NCBI GenBank assembly: GCA_937891465.1
Contig: CALAHF010000138.1
Span: 1 to 64,000 of the forward strand
Direction of reading: 5' to 3'
Origin: an uncultured Verrucomicrobiales bacterium
Lineage (GTDB): Bacteria; Verrucomicrobiota; Verrucomicrobiia; Verrucomicrobiales; DEV007
Length of the DNA: 64,000 nt
The position numbers were made by a program, and so were the translations under genes. The notes under the pieces are model-generated. The model had not been told where the DNA came from, searched no databases, and saw nothing but the letters and a program-made list of their open reading frames with translations. Every line of letters begins with the position of its first letter. The stretch's first letter is position 1. Shown here piece after piece: positions 8,705 to 18,002 of the stretch.

Positions 8705-9762
8705 AACCGCCCTCAGGTTCAAAGCCCGACCGTTTTCCGTGGCGATTCGGATTTTACCTTATTGTCTTTTTCTATCTCGCCGGAGACCTTTATTTTTTCA
8801 AAGGCCCGATTCGGCAAGCAATCGACGCCCGAAAAGAAAACGCGCTGCAAAATGCCCCTGATCAAAGTCAGTGGTTGGCAATCGTAAATCAGGAACCAAT
8901 CACCAAGCGGCAGGTCGACGTCGCATTGATGCAACACTTGTTTAGCAGAGGCCGGGACATCGACCAGCTGTCCGAAAAAAATGAGCAAATCCTTCGGTTC
9001 ACCGTTCTTCAGGAATTGATCAATGATGTCCTGATTCAGCAATACTCTAGGGGCGCAAAATTCGAAGCTCCCCGGGCCGAAATAGACGATTTCATCGTCT
9101 ATTTCGAATCTCAATTTGAGACCCCGGAAGAGCTCGAATCAAGGTCAGAAGAGCAAAAGCTCACTACCGAGGACAGGCACGAAGCGCTGGCCGATGTCGT
9201 AAATCAAAAGCGGTGGATCGACAGTCGGATCGGAAAAGCCGTGGAAGTTACCGATGAAGAGGCCAGTGCCTGGTTCGAAGAGAATCGCGAAAAAGGGGAG
9301 GGGTTCACAAATCCGGAGCGATTTCGCGCACGTCATATTTTCATCAGCACCGTCATTGATGACGGTCCCGAACGTTTTTCGCTGATCCGCGGAATTCACG
9401 AAAAGATCACAGTACAGAAAGCCGATTTTGCGGCCATGGTCCTGCAATACTCAGAAGATCAGCGAACCAAAAAACTCGGAGGTGATCTCAATTGGTTCAC
9501 CGAAAATCGGATGCCGGATGATTTCTTCCGAAAGGTCAAAATGCTGAATGTGGGAGAGATCAGCGAGCCTTTCTTAACCAAAATCGGTTGGCACATCGTC
9601 CAGCTCATTGAGAAAAAACCTGCGGAATTACTGAACTTCGAAACGCTGAAACCGGAGATCGTCGCTCGTCTAAAATCGGAACGTCAAAGCGCCCGCGTCA
9701 AAGAGCTTTATTTGAAACTTCGGCGAGTTGCTTCGATCAAAGTTTTCACGGACCGACTTTAG
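8701..9762 (+). CDS. membrane-anchored PpiC/SurA-type peptidyl-prolyl isomerase
   Basis: A 353-residue parvulin-type foldase expected to act outside the cytoplasmic membrane. A single hydrophobic segment at about 14-32 is an uncleaved anchor or signal. A SurA-N-like helical region (about 60-190) follows, then a parvulin domain (about 205-310) with RARHIFIS at its start, LGGDLNWFTENRMPDDF in the middle and IGWHIVQLIEKKPA at its end. The conserved His residues of the parvulin active site are present. It is coupled to metF by an ATGA overlap, which is functionally unexpected. Confidence 0.85.
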   Translation: MKPPSGSKPDRFPWRFGFYLIVFFYLAGDLYFFKGPIRQAIDARKENALQNAPDQSQWLAIVNQEPITKRQVDVALMQHLFSRGRDIDQLSEKNEQILRFTVLQELINDVLIQQYSRGAKFEAPRAEIDDFIVYFESQFETPEELESRSEEQKLTTEDRHEALADVVNQKRWIDSRIGKAVEVTDEEASAWFEENREKGEGFTNPERFRARHIFISTVIDDGPERFSLIRGIHEKITVQKADFAAMVLQYSEDQRTKKLGGDLNWFTENRMPDDFFRKVKMLNVGEISEPFLTKIGWHIVQLIEKKPAELLNFETLKPEIVARLKSERQSARVKELYLKLRRVASIKVFTDRL

Positions 9763-9771
9763 TAGGTTTTT

Positions 9772-9792
9772 CGATCCAACAGTATTGATCCG
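9772..9792 (+). repeat. single degenerate unit of the 43-bp repeat family
   Basis: Flank CGATCCA, core ACAGTAT, flank TGATCCG match the unit consensus (CGAAYCA, AYAGGGT, TGRTTCG) with a few changes; no second unit follows. It starts 9 bp after the PpiC-type gene stop, at the edge of the decayed patch. Confidence 0.4.
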
Positions 9793-9894
9793 CTAATCTA
9801 TCGCGTTCTCAAAGGCATCAGCGGAATCCTTCCCAATCGACTCCGCGAAATGATCATCCCCTTTTACATCGGTGAGATGAAAATTATTGCTCGC

Positions 9895-9993
9895 AAGTCG
9901 GAGAATAAAAAATTACCATATTTTTTATAAAAGAATTTGTGAAATTATAATGTTTTATTATATTTTTTATAAATTTTGTAGTTTTTAATATAT
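9895..9993. other. strongly AT-rich intergenic segment
   Basis: About 100 bp composed almost only of A and T, in contrast with the surrounding coding DNA. It contains two near-identical copies of ATATTTTTTATAAA. It abuts the truncated deacetylase gene. No gene or terminator is recognised in 9763-10013; a short deletion scar or insertion junction is possible. Confidence 0.6.
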
Positions 9994-10013
9994 TGTCCCC
10001 GGCTTCTGATCAC

Positions 10014-10793
10014 ATGGTTTCACTCATCAAAAATCCAATCAATCCGTATTCCTTCAATGATGCACGGGTCATTCCTCCGACTCTCCCGAAGGTCATGTCG
10101 GTGGTTGGAACCCGGCCAAAAGCCCGTCGGTTGGCGCGGTCCAGGCTTCAGTTTCTCGCAGAAAACGGATATCAATACGATGGCTCGATTTTCCCTTCCT
10201 GCACCGGACCGCTCGCCCGGCTTTACTACTTTGCCACGTCCAGTCTGAATCGCGAAGAACGCGATCAGCGAAGCAATCATTACGGAAGTTGGAAAGACGC
10301 GTTTCGCCCACTGAAACCATTTTTCTGGAAGTGGGATGGGTCGCCTGACCTTCTAGAATTGCCGGTCACGACCTGCCCGATTTTCCGAACTCCGCTGCAC
10401 GCCAGCTATCTCCAATTTCTGGCAAAATTCTCCAACTTTGCAGCCAAAACCTATTTTAAATGCGCACTCACACTTTGCCGGATGTCCGGCGTCGCCTCGT
10501 CCTTCCTCCTCCATCCGACCGACTTTCTCGGCGCCGAAGACGCCCCGGACCTCGATTTCTTCCCGGCAATGGATCAGGCAGCTGATATAAAGCTCGAACG
10601 CATCACCACCTTTCTAACTGATTTTTCCAAACGCATCGACGTCCTACCCATGGGCGAATACGCGAAGCGACACCACGATCTTCAGCCATTTCGCGATAGG
10701 CTGTGGGCATCTCACGCGATTTCTCGGGAGCACCGTCGAACAAATGCCAAAACGGGCAGTTGCCTTCCGACACAGCGGCGGGACAAATCATGA
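10014..10793 (+). pseudogene. polysaccharide deacetylase-like gene, truncated at both ends
   Basis: The middle of this reading frame resembles the second half of NodB-type polysaccharide deacetylases: LAENGYQYDGSIFPS, then FLLHPTDFLGAED and FFPAMDQAADIKLERITTFL, ending near PMGEYAKRH. The N-terminal half, which should hold the metal-binding His/Asp residues, is missing; the frame instead begins in unrelated sequence next to the AT-rich segment. After about position 10680 the frame reads through antisense DNA of a broken SGNH hydrolase gene, so the tail is not native. It is most likely a dead gene fragment. Confidence 0.65.
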
Positions 10794-11174
10794 GCACTTC
10801 AGGGGATGAGTGGGAAGTGCCGGCATCAACATCAACCAACGCGGCGACGGCATGAGCAATGGTTGTCGCGCTGTGATTCATGTGGCTCTTCAAATCGTTT
10901 GTGCCAAGCATGATGATCACAAAATCGAGCGGCTTTTGGGATTCCAAAACCACAGGCAGGTGATCGAGCCCGCATTTCGAGACGCTGGTCTCAAATGGAT
11001 CATCCCAAGCCGTCATCCGTCCATTCTGAGCTTCTTCAATAATGATAAAGCCTCACCGAGCGACGTTTTTAGAATGCCTGGCCATCGAACATCCGGCGCA
11101 TAACGCTCACCCTCAGAACCGGGGATAAAACCCCACGTATTGAAATCTCCGAAGCAGAGAATGGTTTGGCTCAT
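10603..11174 (-). pseudogene. SGNH-family hydrolase (esterase/lipase), frameshifted and truncated
   Basis: Reading leftward from an ATG at 11174 gives a clear SGNH start (TILCFGDFNTWG; block I is usually GDSN, here GDFN, so the catalytic Ser is lost). The frame stops near 11020 shortly after LKKLRMDG. The family continuation NGRMTAWDDPFE and then VIIMLGTNDLK (block III) resumes in another frame up to MAEDRGV, so an indel lies near 11030-11045. The C-terminal catalytic Asp-His block is absent; homology ends near 10670-10680, where the deacetylase remnant begins. Missing catalytic Ser, Asp and His make this a dead gene. Confidence 0.75.
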
Positions 11175-11289
11175 GGAGAAACGATGCCCACTAAATGAAG
11201 TTTAATCAAACCTCTATCGAGCGGGCTCAGCCGTAGCGCTTTTGATCGTATACGGCAAAAATCCCCGACTCTGCACGACTGACGGATTC

Positions 11290-12498
11290 TCACCCATTCG
11301 CCGGCAGCGTTTCGCCTGGTTGAAGCAATGGAGGGTCACACTGCACTGTTTCCGGATATTTGATTCCGCATCCCGTGTTGAGAAGTACCACACGTTCGTC
11401 GGATTGAATCCAACCATCGGCGAAAAGTTTCTGGGTTGCGGCCAGCGTTGCTGCACCTTCAGGACAGACAAATGCACCTTCGACAGACGCCAAAAGGTTT
11501 TCGGCCGCAAGCGTGTCTTCATCCGTGATGGCTATCGCGCATCCATTCGTTTCGTAAACGGCTTCAAGCACAAGGAAATCACCAATCGCTTTGGGAACCG
11601 TAATTCCAAACGCACACGTCCCAGCATTGTCCCAGAATTCAGATTCCTTTGCCTTCGCCTCCCATGCCCGCACAATCGGAGCGCAGCCGGTGGCTTGGAC
11701 AGCAACCAATCGAGGCAGGTCCCCTTCCAGCCATCCAATTTCTTTGAGCTCGTTCAGTGCTTTGTAGATTCCGATGATCCCTACACCGCCGCCGGTTGGG
11801 TAAAGAATCACGTCAGGCATTTCCCAACCAAATTGCTCGGCAAGCTCAAGTCCCATCGTCTTCTTTCCCTCAATTCGATACGGCTCCTTCAGGGTGCTGG
11901 CATCATACCATTCGTTTTCCTTCACTGCCTGCGCCACAATCTTGCCCGCATCACTGATCAATCCGTCGACTAAATAGAGAGTCGCACAGCCAATCGCGCA
12001 TTCGCTTCGAGGAATCGACGGAGCATCTTTCGGCATAACCACGACGCATTCGATCCCTGCCTTGGCGCAATATAAGGCCCAGGCACCCCCAGCATTGCCG
12101 TTGGTCGGCATGGCGAGAGTTTTCACGCCCAGCTCTTTGGCGCGCGAGACTCCCACGGCTGATCCTCGAGCTTTAAACGTTCCGGACGGAATGATTCCCT
12201 CATCTTTCAAAAACAAATTCGTCATCCCGATTTCCGCACCAAGACGATCGAGCTTGAGAAGCGGCGTCATTCCTTCCCCCATCGTGACGATGTTCTTCTC
12301 ATCAACGACAGGAAGCAGTTCGCGATAGCGCCAAAGATCGGGGGCGCGACCGGCAACCATTTCCTTGGTCATGTTCTCGCGGACTTTATCCAAATCGTAC
12401 TTCACAAGCAACGGACTGCCACATGTGCAAAGATGTTGAACTTCTTCTGAGGCGTAGCTGGTGCTGCACTTCGGACATTCCAGATGGGAGACAAACAT
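11290..12498 (-). CDS. thrC: threonine synthase
   Basis: PLP enzyme converting O-phospho-homoserine to threonine. 402 residues, the length of the short class found in many bacteria and archaea. An N-terminal zinc-ribbon-like Cys pair (C8-P-K-C11) and C24-T-C26 precede the fold. Lys109 in GTFKARG is the Schiff-base lysine, and NGNAGGA is the phosphate/substrate loop. A probable homoserine dehydrogenase begins at the right edge of the window, so the pathway genes are near but not in one operon. Upstream there is a 9-bp inverted repeat. Confidence 0.93.
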   Translation of the reverse strand: MFVSHLECPKCSTSYASEEVQHLCTCGSPLLVKYDLDKVRENMTKEMVAGRAPDLWRYRELLPVVDEKNIVTMGEGMTPLLKLDRLGAEIGMTNLFLKDEGIIPSGTFKARGSAVGVSRAKELGVKTLAMPTNGNAGGAWALYCAKAGIECVVVMPKDAPSIPRSECAIGCATLYLVDGLISDAGKIVAQAVKENEWYDASTLKEPYRIEGKKTMGLELAEQFGWEMPDVILYPTGGGVGIIGIYKALNELKEIGWLEGDLPRLVAVQATGCAPIVRAWEAKAKESEFWDNAGTCAFGITVPKAIGDFLVLEAVYETNGCAIAITDEDTLAAENLLASVEGAFVCPEGAATLAATQKLFADGWIQSDERVVLLNTGCGIKYPETVQCDPPLLQPGETLPANG

Positions 12499-12524
12499 AA
12501 TATTGAAAAGTAGAGAGGTAGATT

Positions 12525-12562
12525 ATTTGAGATGAATAATAGCATCCTTTTCGATCTCAAAT
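12525..12562. promoter_or_regulatory. 9-bp inverted repeat upstream of thrC
   Basis: ATTTGAGAT at 12525-12533 and ATCTCAAAT at 12554-12562 are perfect reverse complements with a 20-nt spacer, 27 bp before the thrC start. The spacing and absence of a T-run argue for an operator or leader structure rather than a terminator. Function unknown. Confidence 0.3.
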
Positions 12563-12637
12563 CCATTGGGCAGAGCTGAAACATTCCACGGTGAGAAAGG
12601 TTTTTGCTCAAGGATAAACGTGCCCACTGAACGAGTT

Positions 12638-15208
12638 TTAATCAATCGGCTTGCCCAACTTTTCGCGCATCGCCCGATAAAGCCGTTCGATCGCTTCTTC
12701 CGGATTTTCCATCATCATCGACTCTTTGATTTTGCTGGCATAAATGCCGAATGAAAACGGCGCCACCGCAGGGACTTCGACGAGCTCCAATTCGAGTTTG
12801 CTGGCTTCTTCAAGAAATTCACAAGCACGATCCATGTCGAGAAAGGTGTGGGTTGCTTCGCGATATGACTGCTCCAGGAGTGGGTGATCCGGTTCGTGCT
12901 CAACGAGAATGTTGAACAGAATGTCGCTGCTCCATCGAATTTGACGAAGCTGACGTTCCCGCCCGGGAAGGTTTCGGGGAACCATCAGTCCCGTTTGTGC
13001 CACACCACCGAACTGCCATTTCACTAGCTGGCTGCCATCCAGCGCGGCTTTCAGATCGAGTTCGGCGTTGTCGCGTTCGAAAAGTAATTTCCATTCAGCC
13101 AACCCCATTTCCTGGAACGATTTGAGGCTGAGAAGAAATCCGTAATCATCGATCGTCACCAGCGCATTTCCGCCAACGGCTTCTTTCACGCGCGTCGTGA
13201 CAATTCGCGACAATGCATCATTGGCAGCTCTTCCAATTAGAGAATGGAAGAAAAAATGGACCCGCTCCGGATCATCCTTTTCATCGACGAATCGTTCGAT
13301 CAGCAACCGCTTTCCGGTGGGGATTTTTGAGAGCGTCAGCTGGTTTTCGAAATGATCGATCACCGCAGCTGCATTGGTCTGCGAAATACTCCAGCGTTCC
13401 ACCAACCACTCTGCGACTTCCGAGGAAGACTGTTTTTCGACGACCATTCGCTGATTCATCTCCGTGCGGAGATCCGCGACTTCGCGCGCTAACCCGGAGG
13501 CGAGGGGCATCTTGTTGGCATTCCACGCAGGCACACTCGGCAGTCGGCCAGGTGCGAGTTCGACTTTGATCTGGCCCACTCCGGCTTCGATCATCTTCAC
13601 CGTCTTTCCGGATAAAACAAAAACGTCACCCACCTTCAAACCCTTCACAAAGCTTTCCTCAACCGAACCCAAGCGCCTTCGCCCAAGGATCACGCTCACC
13701 ATTCCATTGGCATGAATCGTCCCCACGTTCATGAGATATTCGCGCTCCACCGCTTTGCTCGGCGTGACGTAGACACCATCTTTCTCGACAATCTTTCCAA
13801 AGGTCTCGCGGTATTGATTTTCGAGCGACTTCCCACCGCCTTCGAGATAGTTGAGGACTCGATCAAAATCTTTCCGCGCCAATTTTGAAAACGGATACGC
13901 TGCCGTGATCACCTCAAACGCCTCATCCGCACTCACCCCGCCGTCCATTGCCATGCCAACGATATGCTGGGCGACGACATCGTATGCGGAATCGAGAATT
14001 TTAACTGGATCCAGCTGCCGGCGCTTCGTCATCTCGGCACAGACGATGCATTCGATCAGATCATTGATGTTCGTCGCCACGAGCACCCCATGGCTCATTT
14101 TATGAATCGAATGCCCCGAGCGTCCCACGCGCTGCAATGTTCGCGAAATTCCCTTCGGGGTTGAAACCATGATGACGGTTTCAATGCTGCCAACATCGAT
14201 TCCCAATTCCAAACTCGTTGAGCACACTACTGCCCGGAGATTGCCCATTTTCAGTTGATCTTCCACGTCCTGACGAACGTCCCGATCCAGTGACGAGTGG
14301 TGGCATTCGATTAGATTGTTGATTTCCGGCAATGCTAATTTTAGTCGATGCGAAATCCGTTCCGCCCCGCTTCGGGTATTCGTAAAAATGATCGTCGAGG
14401 TGTTTCGCTCGACGATTTTGGCCATGTCCGAAATGACCCGTGTCGCCGTATAACCTGCCGGCGGATAAGCTTCTTTTCGAATCGGCGTCAGCACTTCAAC
14501 AATCGACTTCCGCTCCATCTTTGCCTCGGCGAGATGAACGAGCTGCCCGCTTCCCGCGAGAAATTTTCCGACTTCATCCATCGGCGCAACCGTTGCGGAA
14601 AGCCCAATCCGGCAAAGTGGTTTGTCAGGATTTTTCCGAAGCCGTTCAAGGCGCTCCAGCGACACCGACATGTGAGTCCCGCGTTTGTTTTCAACAAAGG
14701 CATGCAACTCATCGACAATCACGAATTCGCATTTTTCCAGTGCGCAACGGTATCCCCTCTGAGGCAAAATAATCGCCAGTGACTCCGGCGTCGTGATCAA
14801 AATGTGAGGCGGCTTGCGGCGTTGCTTTGCGCGTTCTGAAGCTGACGTATCGCCAGTGCGAAGTCCCACCGTGATGACTTCATCCAATCCCAAATCACGA
14901 AGCGGCCCCGCCAGATTCTTTTCAATATCATAAGCCAGCGCCCTCAACGGAGAGACATACAAACAACGAATCGCTTTCGTTTTCAATGTTTCTTCATAAT
15001 GCTCGCGAGCCAGCGTATCAATGACCCCGAGAAATCCTGCGAGCGTTTTTCCCGAACCGGTTGGCGATGACAGCAATACCGATTCCCGATTACGAATCCG
15101 GGGAACACACAATTCCTGAGCTTCCGTAGGCCGCTTAAATCTCTTCCGAAACCACTTCGCTGTGAGTGGGTGGAGCGCGTCGAAAAAATCGGATGAATCA
15201 GAAGGCAC
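12638..15208 (-). CDS. Lhr-like DEAD/DEAH-box helicase
   Basis: An 856-residue superfamily 2 helicase close to the core of Lhr and the ligase-associated helicases. Walker A is SPTGSGKT near residue 48, the Walker B variant is VDELH near 160, motif III is GLSATVAP, and the second RecA domain has SLELGIDVG and QRVGRSGHS. A C-terminal extension of about 400 residues (winged-helix and Lhr-core type) follows. Lhr proteins unwind DNA/RNA hybrids with 3'-5' polarity. The ligase and metallophosphoesterase partners of the ligase-associated type are not adjacent. The stop of the downstream neighbour lies outside its frame; it is probably a single transcript. Confidence 0.88.
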   Translation of the reverse strand: MPSDSSDFFDALHPLTAKWFRKRFKRPTEAQELCVPRIRNRESVLLSSPTGSGKTLAGFLGVIDTLAREHYEETLKTKAIRCLYVSPLRALAYDIEKNLAGPLRDLGLDEVITVGLRTGDTSASERAKQRRKPPHILITTPESLAIILPQRGYRCALEKCEFVIVDELHAFVENKRGTHMSVSLERLERLRKNPDKPLCRIGLSATVAPMDEVGKFLAGSGQLVHLAEAKMERKSIVEVLTPIRKEAYPPAGYTATRVISDMAKIVERNTSTIIFTNTRSGAERISHRLKLALPEINNLIECHHSSLDRDVRQDVEDQLKMGNLRAVVCSTSLELGIDVGSIETVIMVSTPKGISRTLQRVGRSGHSIHKMSHGVLVATNINDLIECIVCAEMTKRRQLDPVKILDSAYDVVAQHIVGMAMDGGVSADEAFEVITAAYPFSKLARKDFDRVLNYLEGGGKSLENQYRETFGKIVEKDGVYVTPSKAVEREYLMNVGTIHANGMVSVILGRRRLGSVEESFVKGLKVGDVFVLSGKTVKMIEAGVGQIKVELAPGRLPSVPAWNANKMPLASGLAREVADLRTEMNQRMVVEKQSSSEVAEWLVERWSISQTNAAAVIDHFENQLTLSKIPTGKRLLIERFVDEKDDPERVHFFFHSLIGRAANDALSRIVTTRVKEAVGGNALVTIDDYGFLLSLKSFQEMGLAEWKLLFERDNAELDLKAALDGSQLVKWQFGGVAQTGLMVPRNLPGRERQLRQIRWSSDILFNILVEHEPDHPLLEQSYREATHTFLDMDRACEFLEEASKLELELVEVPAVAPFSFGIYASKIKESMMMENPEEAIERLYRAMREKLGKPID

Positions 15209-15216
15209 GCCCCACG

Positions 15217-16007
15217 TTACGAATCGTTTTCCATTTTGCGAGGATGTTCGGTTTGATATTCCTTCACAAAATCTTCTCGAAATGGTTTTCCAGATTCAAA
15301 TAAAGAAAGCCGCTCAGCGAATCCCATCTCCTGCAGCTGAACTTCAGTCAAGTTTCCTTGCGCACGTAACATCTCAAGAACCCGCTTTTGATATTTTATC
15401 GCAAGTTCAAACTCTCCCACTTCAGCGTGAGCCGCAGCCAGCGTATCAATCGGTGCTGGATTATTCCAATTCGACAATTCACAAGCTTTCTCTGCCAAAC
15501 CCACTGCTCGTTTTCCATCACAAACAGATTCATCGGGCGCCACCGCCAATAGCCACGCCAAGTTGTTGAGCGATTCCGCATCGTCCTCCGTAACTTCGAT
15601 TGCCTTCTCAAGCTCAACCGCCGATTCAGCGTATTTCCCCATTCGGCTCAGCACTTGACCTTTCGATGCTAATAATTTCGAAACCAAAATCGGCTCCGAA
15701 TCATCGGACGATTCTAAAAGGTTAGATGCCTTTTCATAACTCGTGAGAGCCTCTTCTGGCTGTCCAGATTGGAAAAAAGTCGAGCCCGAATTTCGAATAG
15801 CCTCCAATCTTCGGAGCCTAACCGCGAAGCAAGTTCCGCCGCTTCCTTTGCCTTTTCGAATTCTTCATTGTCGAAATGCTCGAATGCCTTTTCAACAATC
15901 CGTTTCGAACGGGCCCGTTTGAAATCGCCGCAGCTACTCAAAAAAAACATCACAACTCCTGCAACCAGCAGAGCACGAATCGGAAAAGTGGAATTCAAAG
16001 TCATCAA
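15217..16007 (-). pseudogene. TPR-repeat lipoprotein interrupted by a -1 frameshift
   Basis: The first frame (from ATG 16007) has a lipoprotein signal peptide with lipobox LSSC at about residues 23-26, then helical TPR-like sequence up to SEDWRLFEIR, and stops at 15714. The second frame (15807-15217) continues exactly there with several TPRs (FFQSGQPEEALTSYEKAS, GKYAESAVELEKAI, GEFELAIKYQKRVLEM). Joining them in a -1 shift gives one protein of about 260 residues. The overlap contains a run of six A (15773-15778 on the + strand), so an indel in that homopolymer, real or a sequencing error, is the simplest cause. The intact protein would be an outer or periplasmic lipoprotein scaffold. Confidence 0.7.
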
Positions 16008-16032
16008 TTAAAGAAGGGTTCGGGAAACTTTT

Positions 16033-16815
16033 TTACCACAAGGTGTATCCCCCATCAATAACCAACGACGCACCCGTCATGTATCGCGACGCGTCACTTG
16101 CCAGATAAACCGCTAACGGCCCCAAATCTTCAGGCTCCCCAAATTTTCCCATCGGAATCTGCTCTTCAAAACCGGCGATCACTTCCGGGTTTTCCTTCGC
16201 CCACCGCTGGTTCGGTGCCGTCATGAATCCGCCGGGGCAAATCGCATTCACCGCAATACCATGCTGCGCCCAATCAGCGGCAGTTGCGCGAGTGAATTGG
16301 ATCACAGCAGCTTTCGATGTTTCATAACTCCGCCCGCCGATTCCGCGATTCGCTATCATTCCAGAAATCGACGCCACATTGATAATCCGTCCGCCCTTTC
16401 CTTGATCAATCATCGCCCCACCGATGATCTTCGTGCACAAAAACGTGCTCGTGAGATTCAGATCAATGATCCGTTGCCAATCCTCGAGCGACTGCGATTC
16501 GATCGGGTCGTCGATGAGCCTGCCCCCAACATTGTTGATCAAAATGTCGATTGGTCCGAATGCCTTTGCCGCTTGATAGCAAATCTTGTCGCATTCTTCC
16601 GGAATACCGATGTCTCCGACGACATAATTGGCCTCGCGACCCAATTCACCAATTTCAGCTGCCGTTTCAACAAGGCTGCTTTGATCACGACCCGCAAGAA
16701 TCACATCCGCTCCCGCTTCAGCGATGGCCAATGCCATTTCCCGTCCAAGGCCACGACTCCCGCCGGTGATAAAAAGCCGTTTTCCGGAGAGCGAGAATCG
16801 ATCGAGCACTGACAT
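16033..16815 (-). CDS. short-chain dehydrogenase/reductase (SDR)
   Basis: A 260-residue classical SDR, NAD(P)-dependent. The cofactor loop GGSRGLG is at about 18-24, NNVGG about 90-94, catalytic Ser in SISGM, and YETSK holds the catalytic Tyr and Lys. The C-terminal VIDGGYTLW is the typical SDR ending. It resembles gluconate 5-dehydrogenase and 3-oxoacyl-ACP reductase-like members, but substrate cannot be assigned. It lies 9 bp downstream of the epimerase stop, in the same direction, so the two may be co-transcribed. Confidence 0.88.
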   Translation of the reverse strand: MSVLDRFSLSGKRLFITGGSRGLGREMALAIAEAGADVILAGRDQSSLVETAAEIGELGREANYVVGDIGIPEECDKICYQAAKAFGPIDILINNVGGRLIDDPIESQSLEDWQRIIDLNLTSTFLCTKIIGGAMIDQGKGGRIINVASISGMIANRGIGGRSYETSKAAVIQFTRATAADWAQHGIAVNAICPGGFMTAPNQRWAKENPEVIAGFEEQIPMGKFGEPEDLGPLAVYLASDASRYMTGASLVIDGGYTLW

Positions 16816-16824
16816 GTGCTGATT

Positions 16825-17802
16825 TTACAGCTGCACGTCCACTTGGGAAACCCAATCTTTGTTCTCCAGATACCACTCAATCGTCCGGTCGATCCCTTCT
16901 TCCAGACTCACCTGGGGCTTCCAGCCGAGAAGCGATTCCGCTTTCTCAATGTTCGCGCTGGTATCTTTCATGTCCGCCGCGTGCGACGGCTTCCAATCAA
17001 TCGTCGCTTTTTTGCCGAGTTTGTCTTCCATCGTAGAAATCAGTTCCAGCAAATCGACAGGGCGTTGCCCACCGCCAATATTCACGATTTCGTAGCCGAC
17101 AGGTTTGGCCGCAGCAATCGTTCCGCTGGCAATGTCATCCACGTAAGTAAAATCGCGGCTCTGCTTTCCGTCACCAAAAATTGTAATCGGTGTGCCTTCG
17201 TCGATCCATTTGATGAAGCGAAATGGAGCCATATCAGGACGTCCCGCAGGACCATAAACCGTGAAGTAACGAAGCACCGTCACATCAATCTGATGAAGGT
17301 GGTGATAAGTGTAGCACATCACTTCCGCCGCTTTTTTCGACGAGGCGTAAGGCGAAAGCGGGCGGTCAACCGGCAGCGTCTCGACAAATGGCATCGGCTG
17401 ACCTGCGTAGAGCGAAGAAGTCGAAGCGAGCGTCTTTTTCTTCACGCCAAATTCTCTCATCAACTCCAGCACATTGAGGCAACCCTGCGCGTTCGACTGC
17501 ATGTAAACGTGCGGGTTTTCAATGCTGTAGCGAACTCCAGCACGTGCCGCGAGGTTGAAAACGACATCAAAATCATGCTTTTCGAAAACCGTCCGCAGCT
17601 CCGCGAGATCACCGATATCAATTTTGTGAAATTCGAAACCGTCGCGCTTTTTAAGTTCACCCAATCGGTGCTCCTTCAAACGATAATCGTAGGCATCATT
17701 CAAATTATCCACTCCAACGACTTCAATACCGTCGTCAAGAAGTTGAAACGCGGTCCGAGTGGCGATGAATCCGGCAGCACCGGTGAGAAGCACTTTTTTC
17801 AT
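16825..17802 (-). CDS. UDP-glucuronate epimerase-like NAD-dependent epimerase
   Basis: A 325-residue extended SDR. The NAD loop TGAAGFIA lies close to the N-terminus, STSSLYAG carries the catalytic Ser, YASSKKAAE the Tyr-xxx-Lys, and the YGPAGRPDMA segment is characteristic of UDP-glucuronate 4-epimerases. It would supply UDP-galacturonate for surface polysaccharide. The ATG at 17802 (MKKVLLTG) is chosen over a TTG 21 bp upstream. Copy 2 of the 43-bp repeat lies 66 bp upstream. Confidence 0.87.
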   Translation of the reverse strand: MKKVLLTGAAGFIATRTAFQLLDDGIEVVGVDNLNDAYDYRLKEHRLGELKKRDGFEFHKIDIGDLAELRTVFEKHDFDVVFNLAARAGVRYSIENPHVYMQSNAQGCLNVLELMREFGVKKKTLASTSSLYAGQPMPFVETLPVDRPLSPYASSKKAAEVMCYTYHHLHQIDVTVLRYFTVYGPAGRPDMAPFRFIKWIDEGTPITIFGDGKQSRDFTYVDDIASGTIAAAKPVGYEIVNIGGGQRPVDLLELISTMEDKLGKKATIDWKPSHAADMKDTSANIEKAESLLGWKPQVSLEEGIDRTIEWYLENKDWVSQVDVQL

Positions 17803-17868
17803 GAAAAAATAAGAGAGGCGCAATCCTCATGCGAGAACGCAATCTTGGCAACTGGGAAACGGGCCTTA

Positions 17869-17911
17869 CGAATCAACAGGGTATGTTCGATGAATCAACC
17901 CTGTTCATTCG
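17869..17911 (-). repeat. 43-bp two-unit hairpin repeat, copy 2 (inverted-core form)
   Basis: Between guaA and the epimerase gene. Read on the minus strand: flank CGAATGA, core ACAGGGT, flank TGATTC, AT linker, flank CGAACAT, core ACCCTGT, flank TGATTCG. Stem of 14 bp with one mismatch, 15-nt loop. Same orientation as the epimerase gene, 66 bp from its start. Confidence 0.9.
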
Positions 17912-18002
17912 AAACAGTGACATCTTGCGATTGCCGGTTCCAGCTATCTTCAGACCGCAGGGCAAGCCTGCTTTTGTCCCTGTTTGTTCGTAAAAGTCGG
18001 AC

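Noticed and set aside
11242-11973. 243-codon plus-strand frame inside thrC
   Set aside because: Antisense to threonine synthase, low-complexity composition, no recognisable domain.
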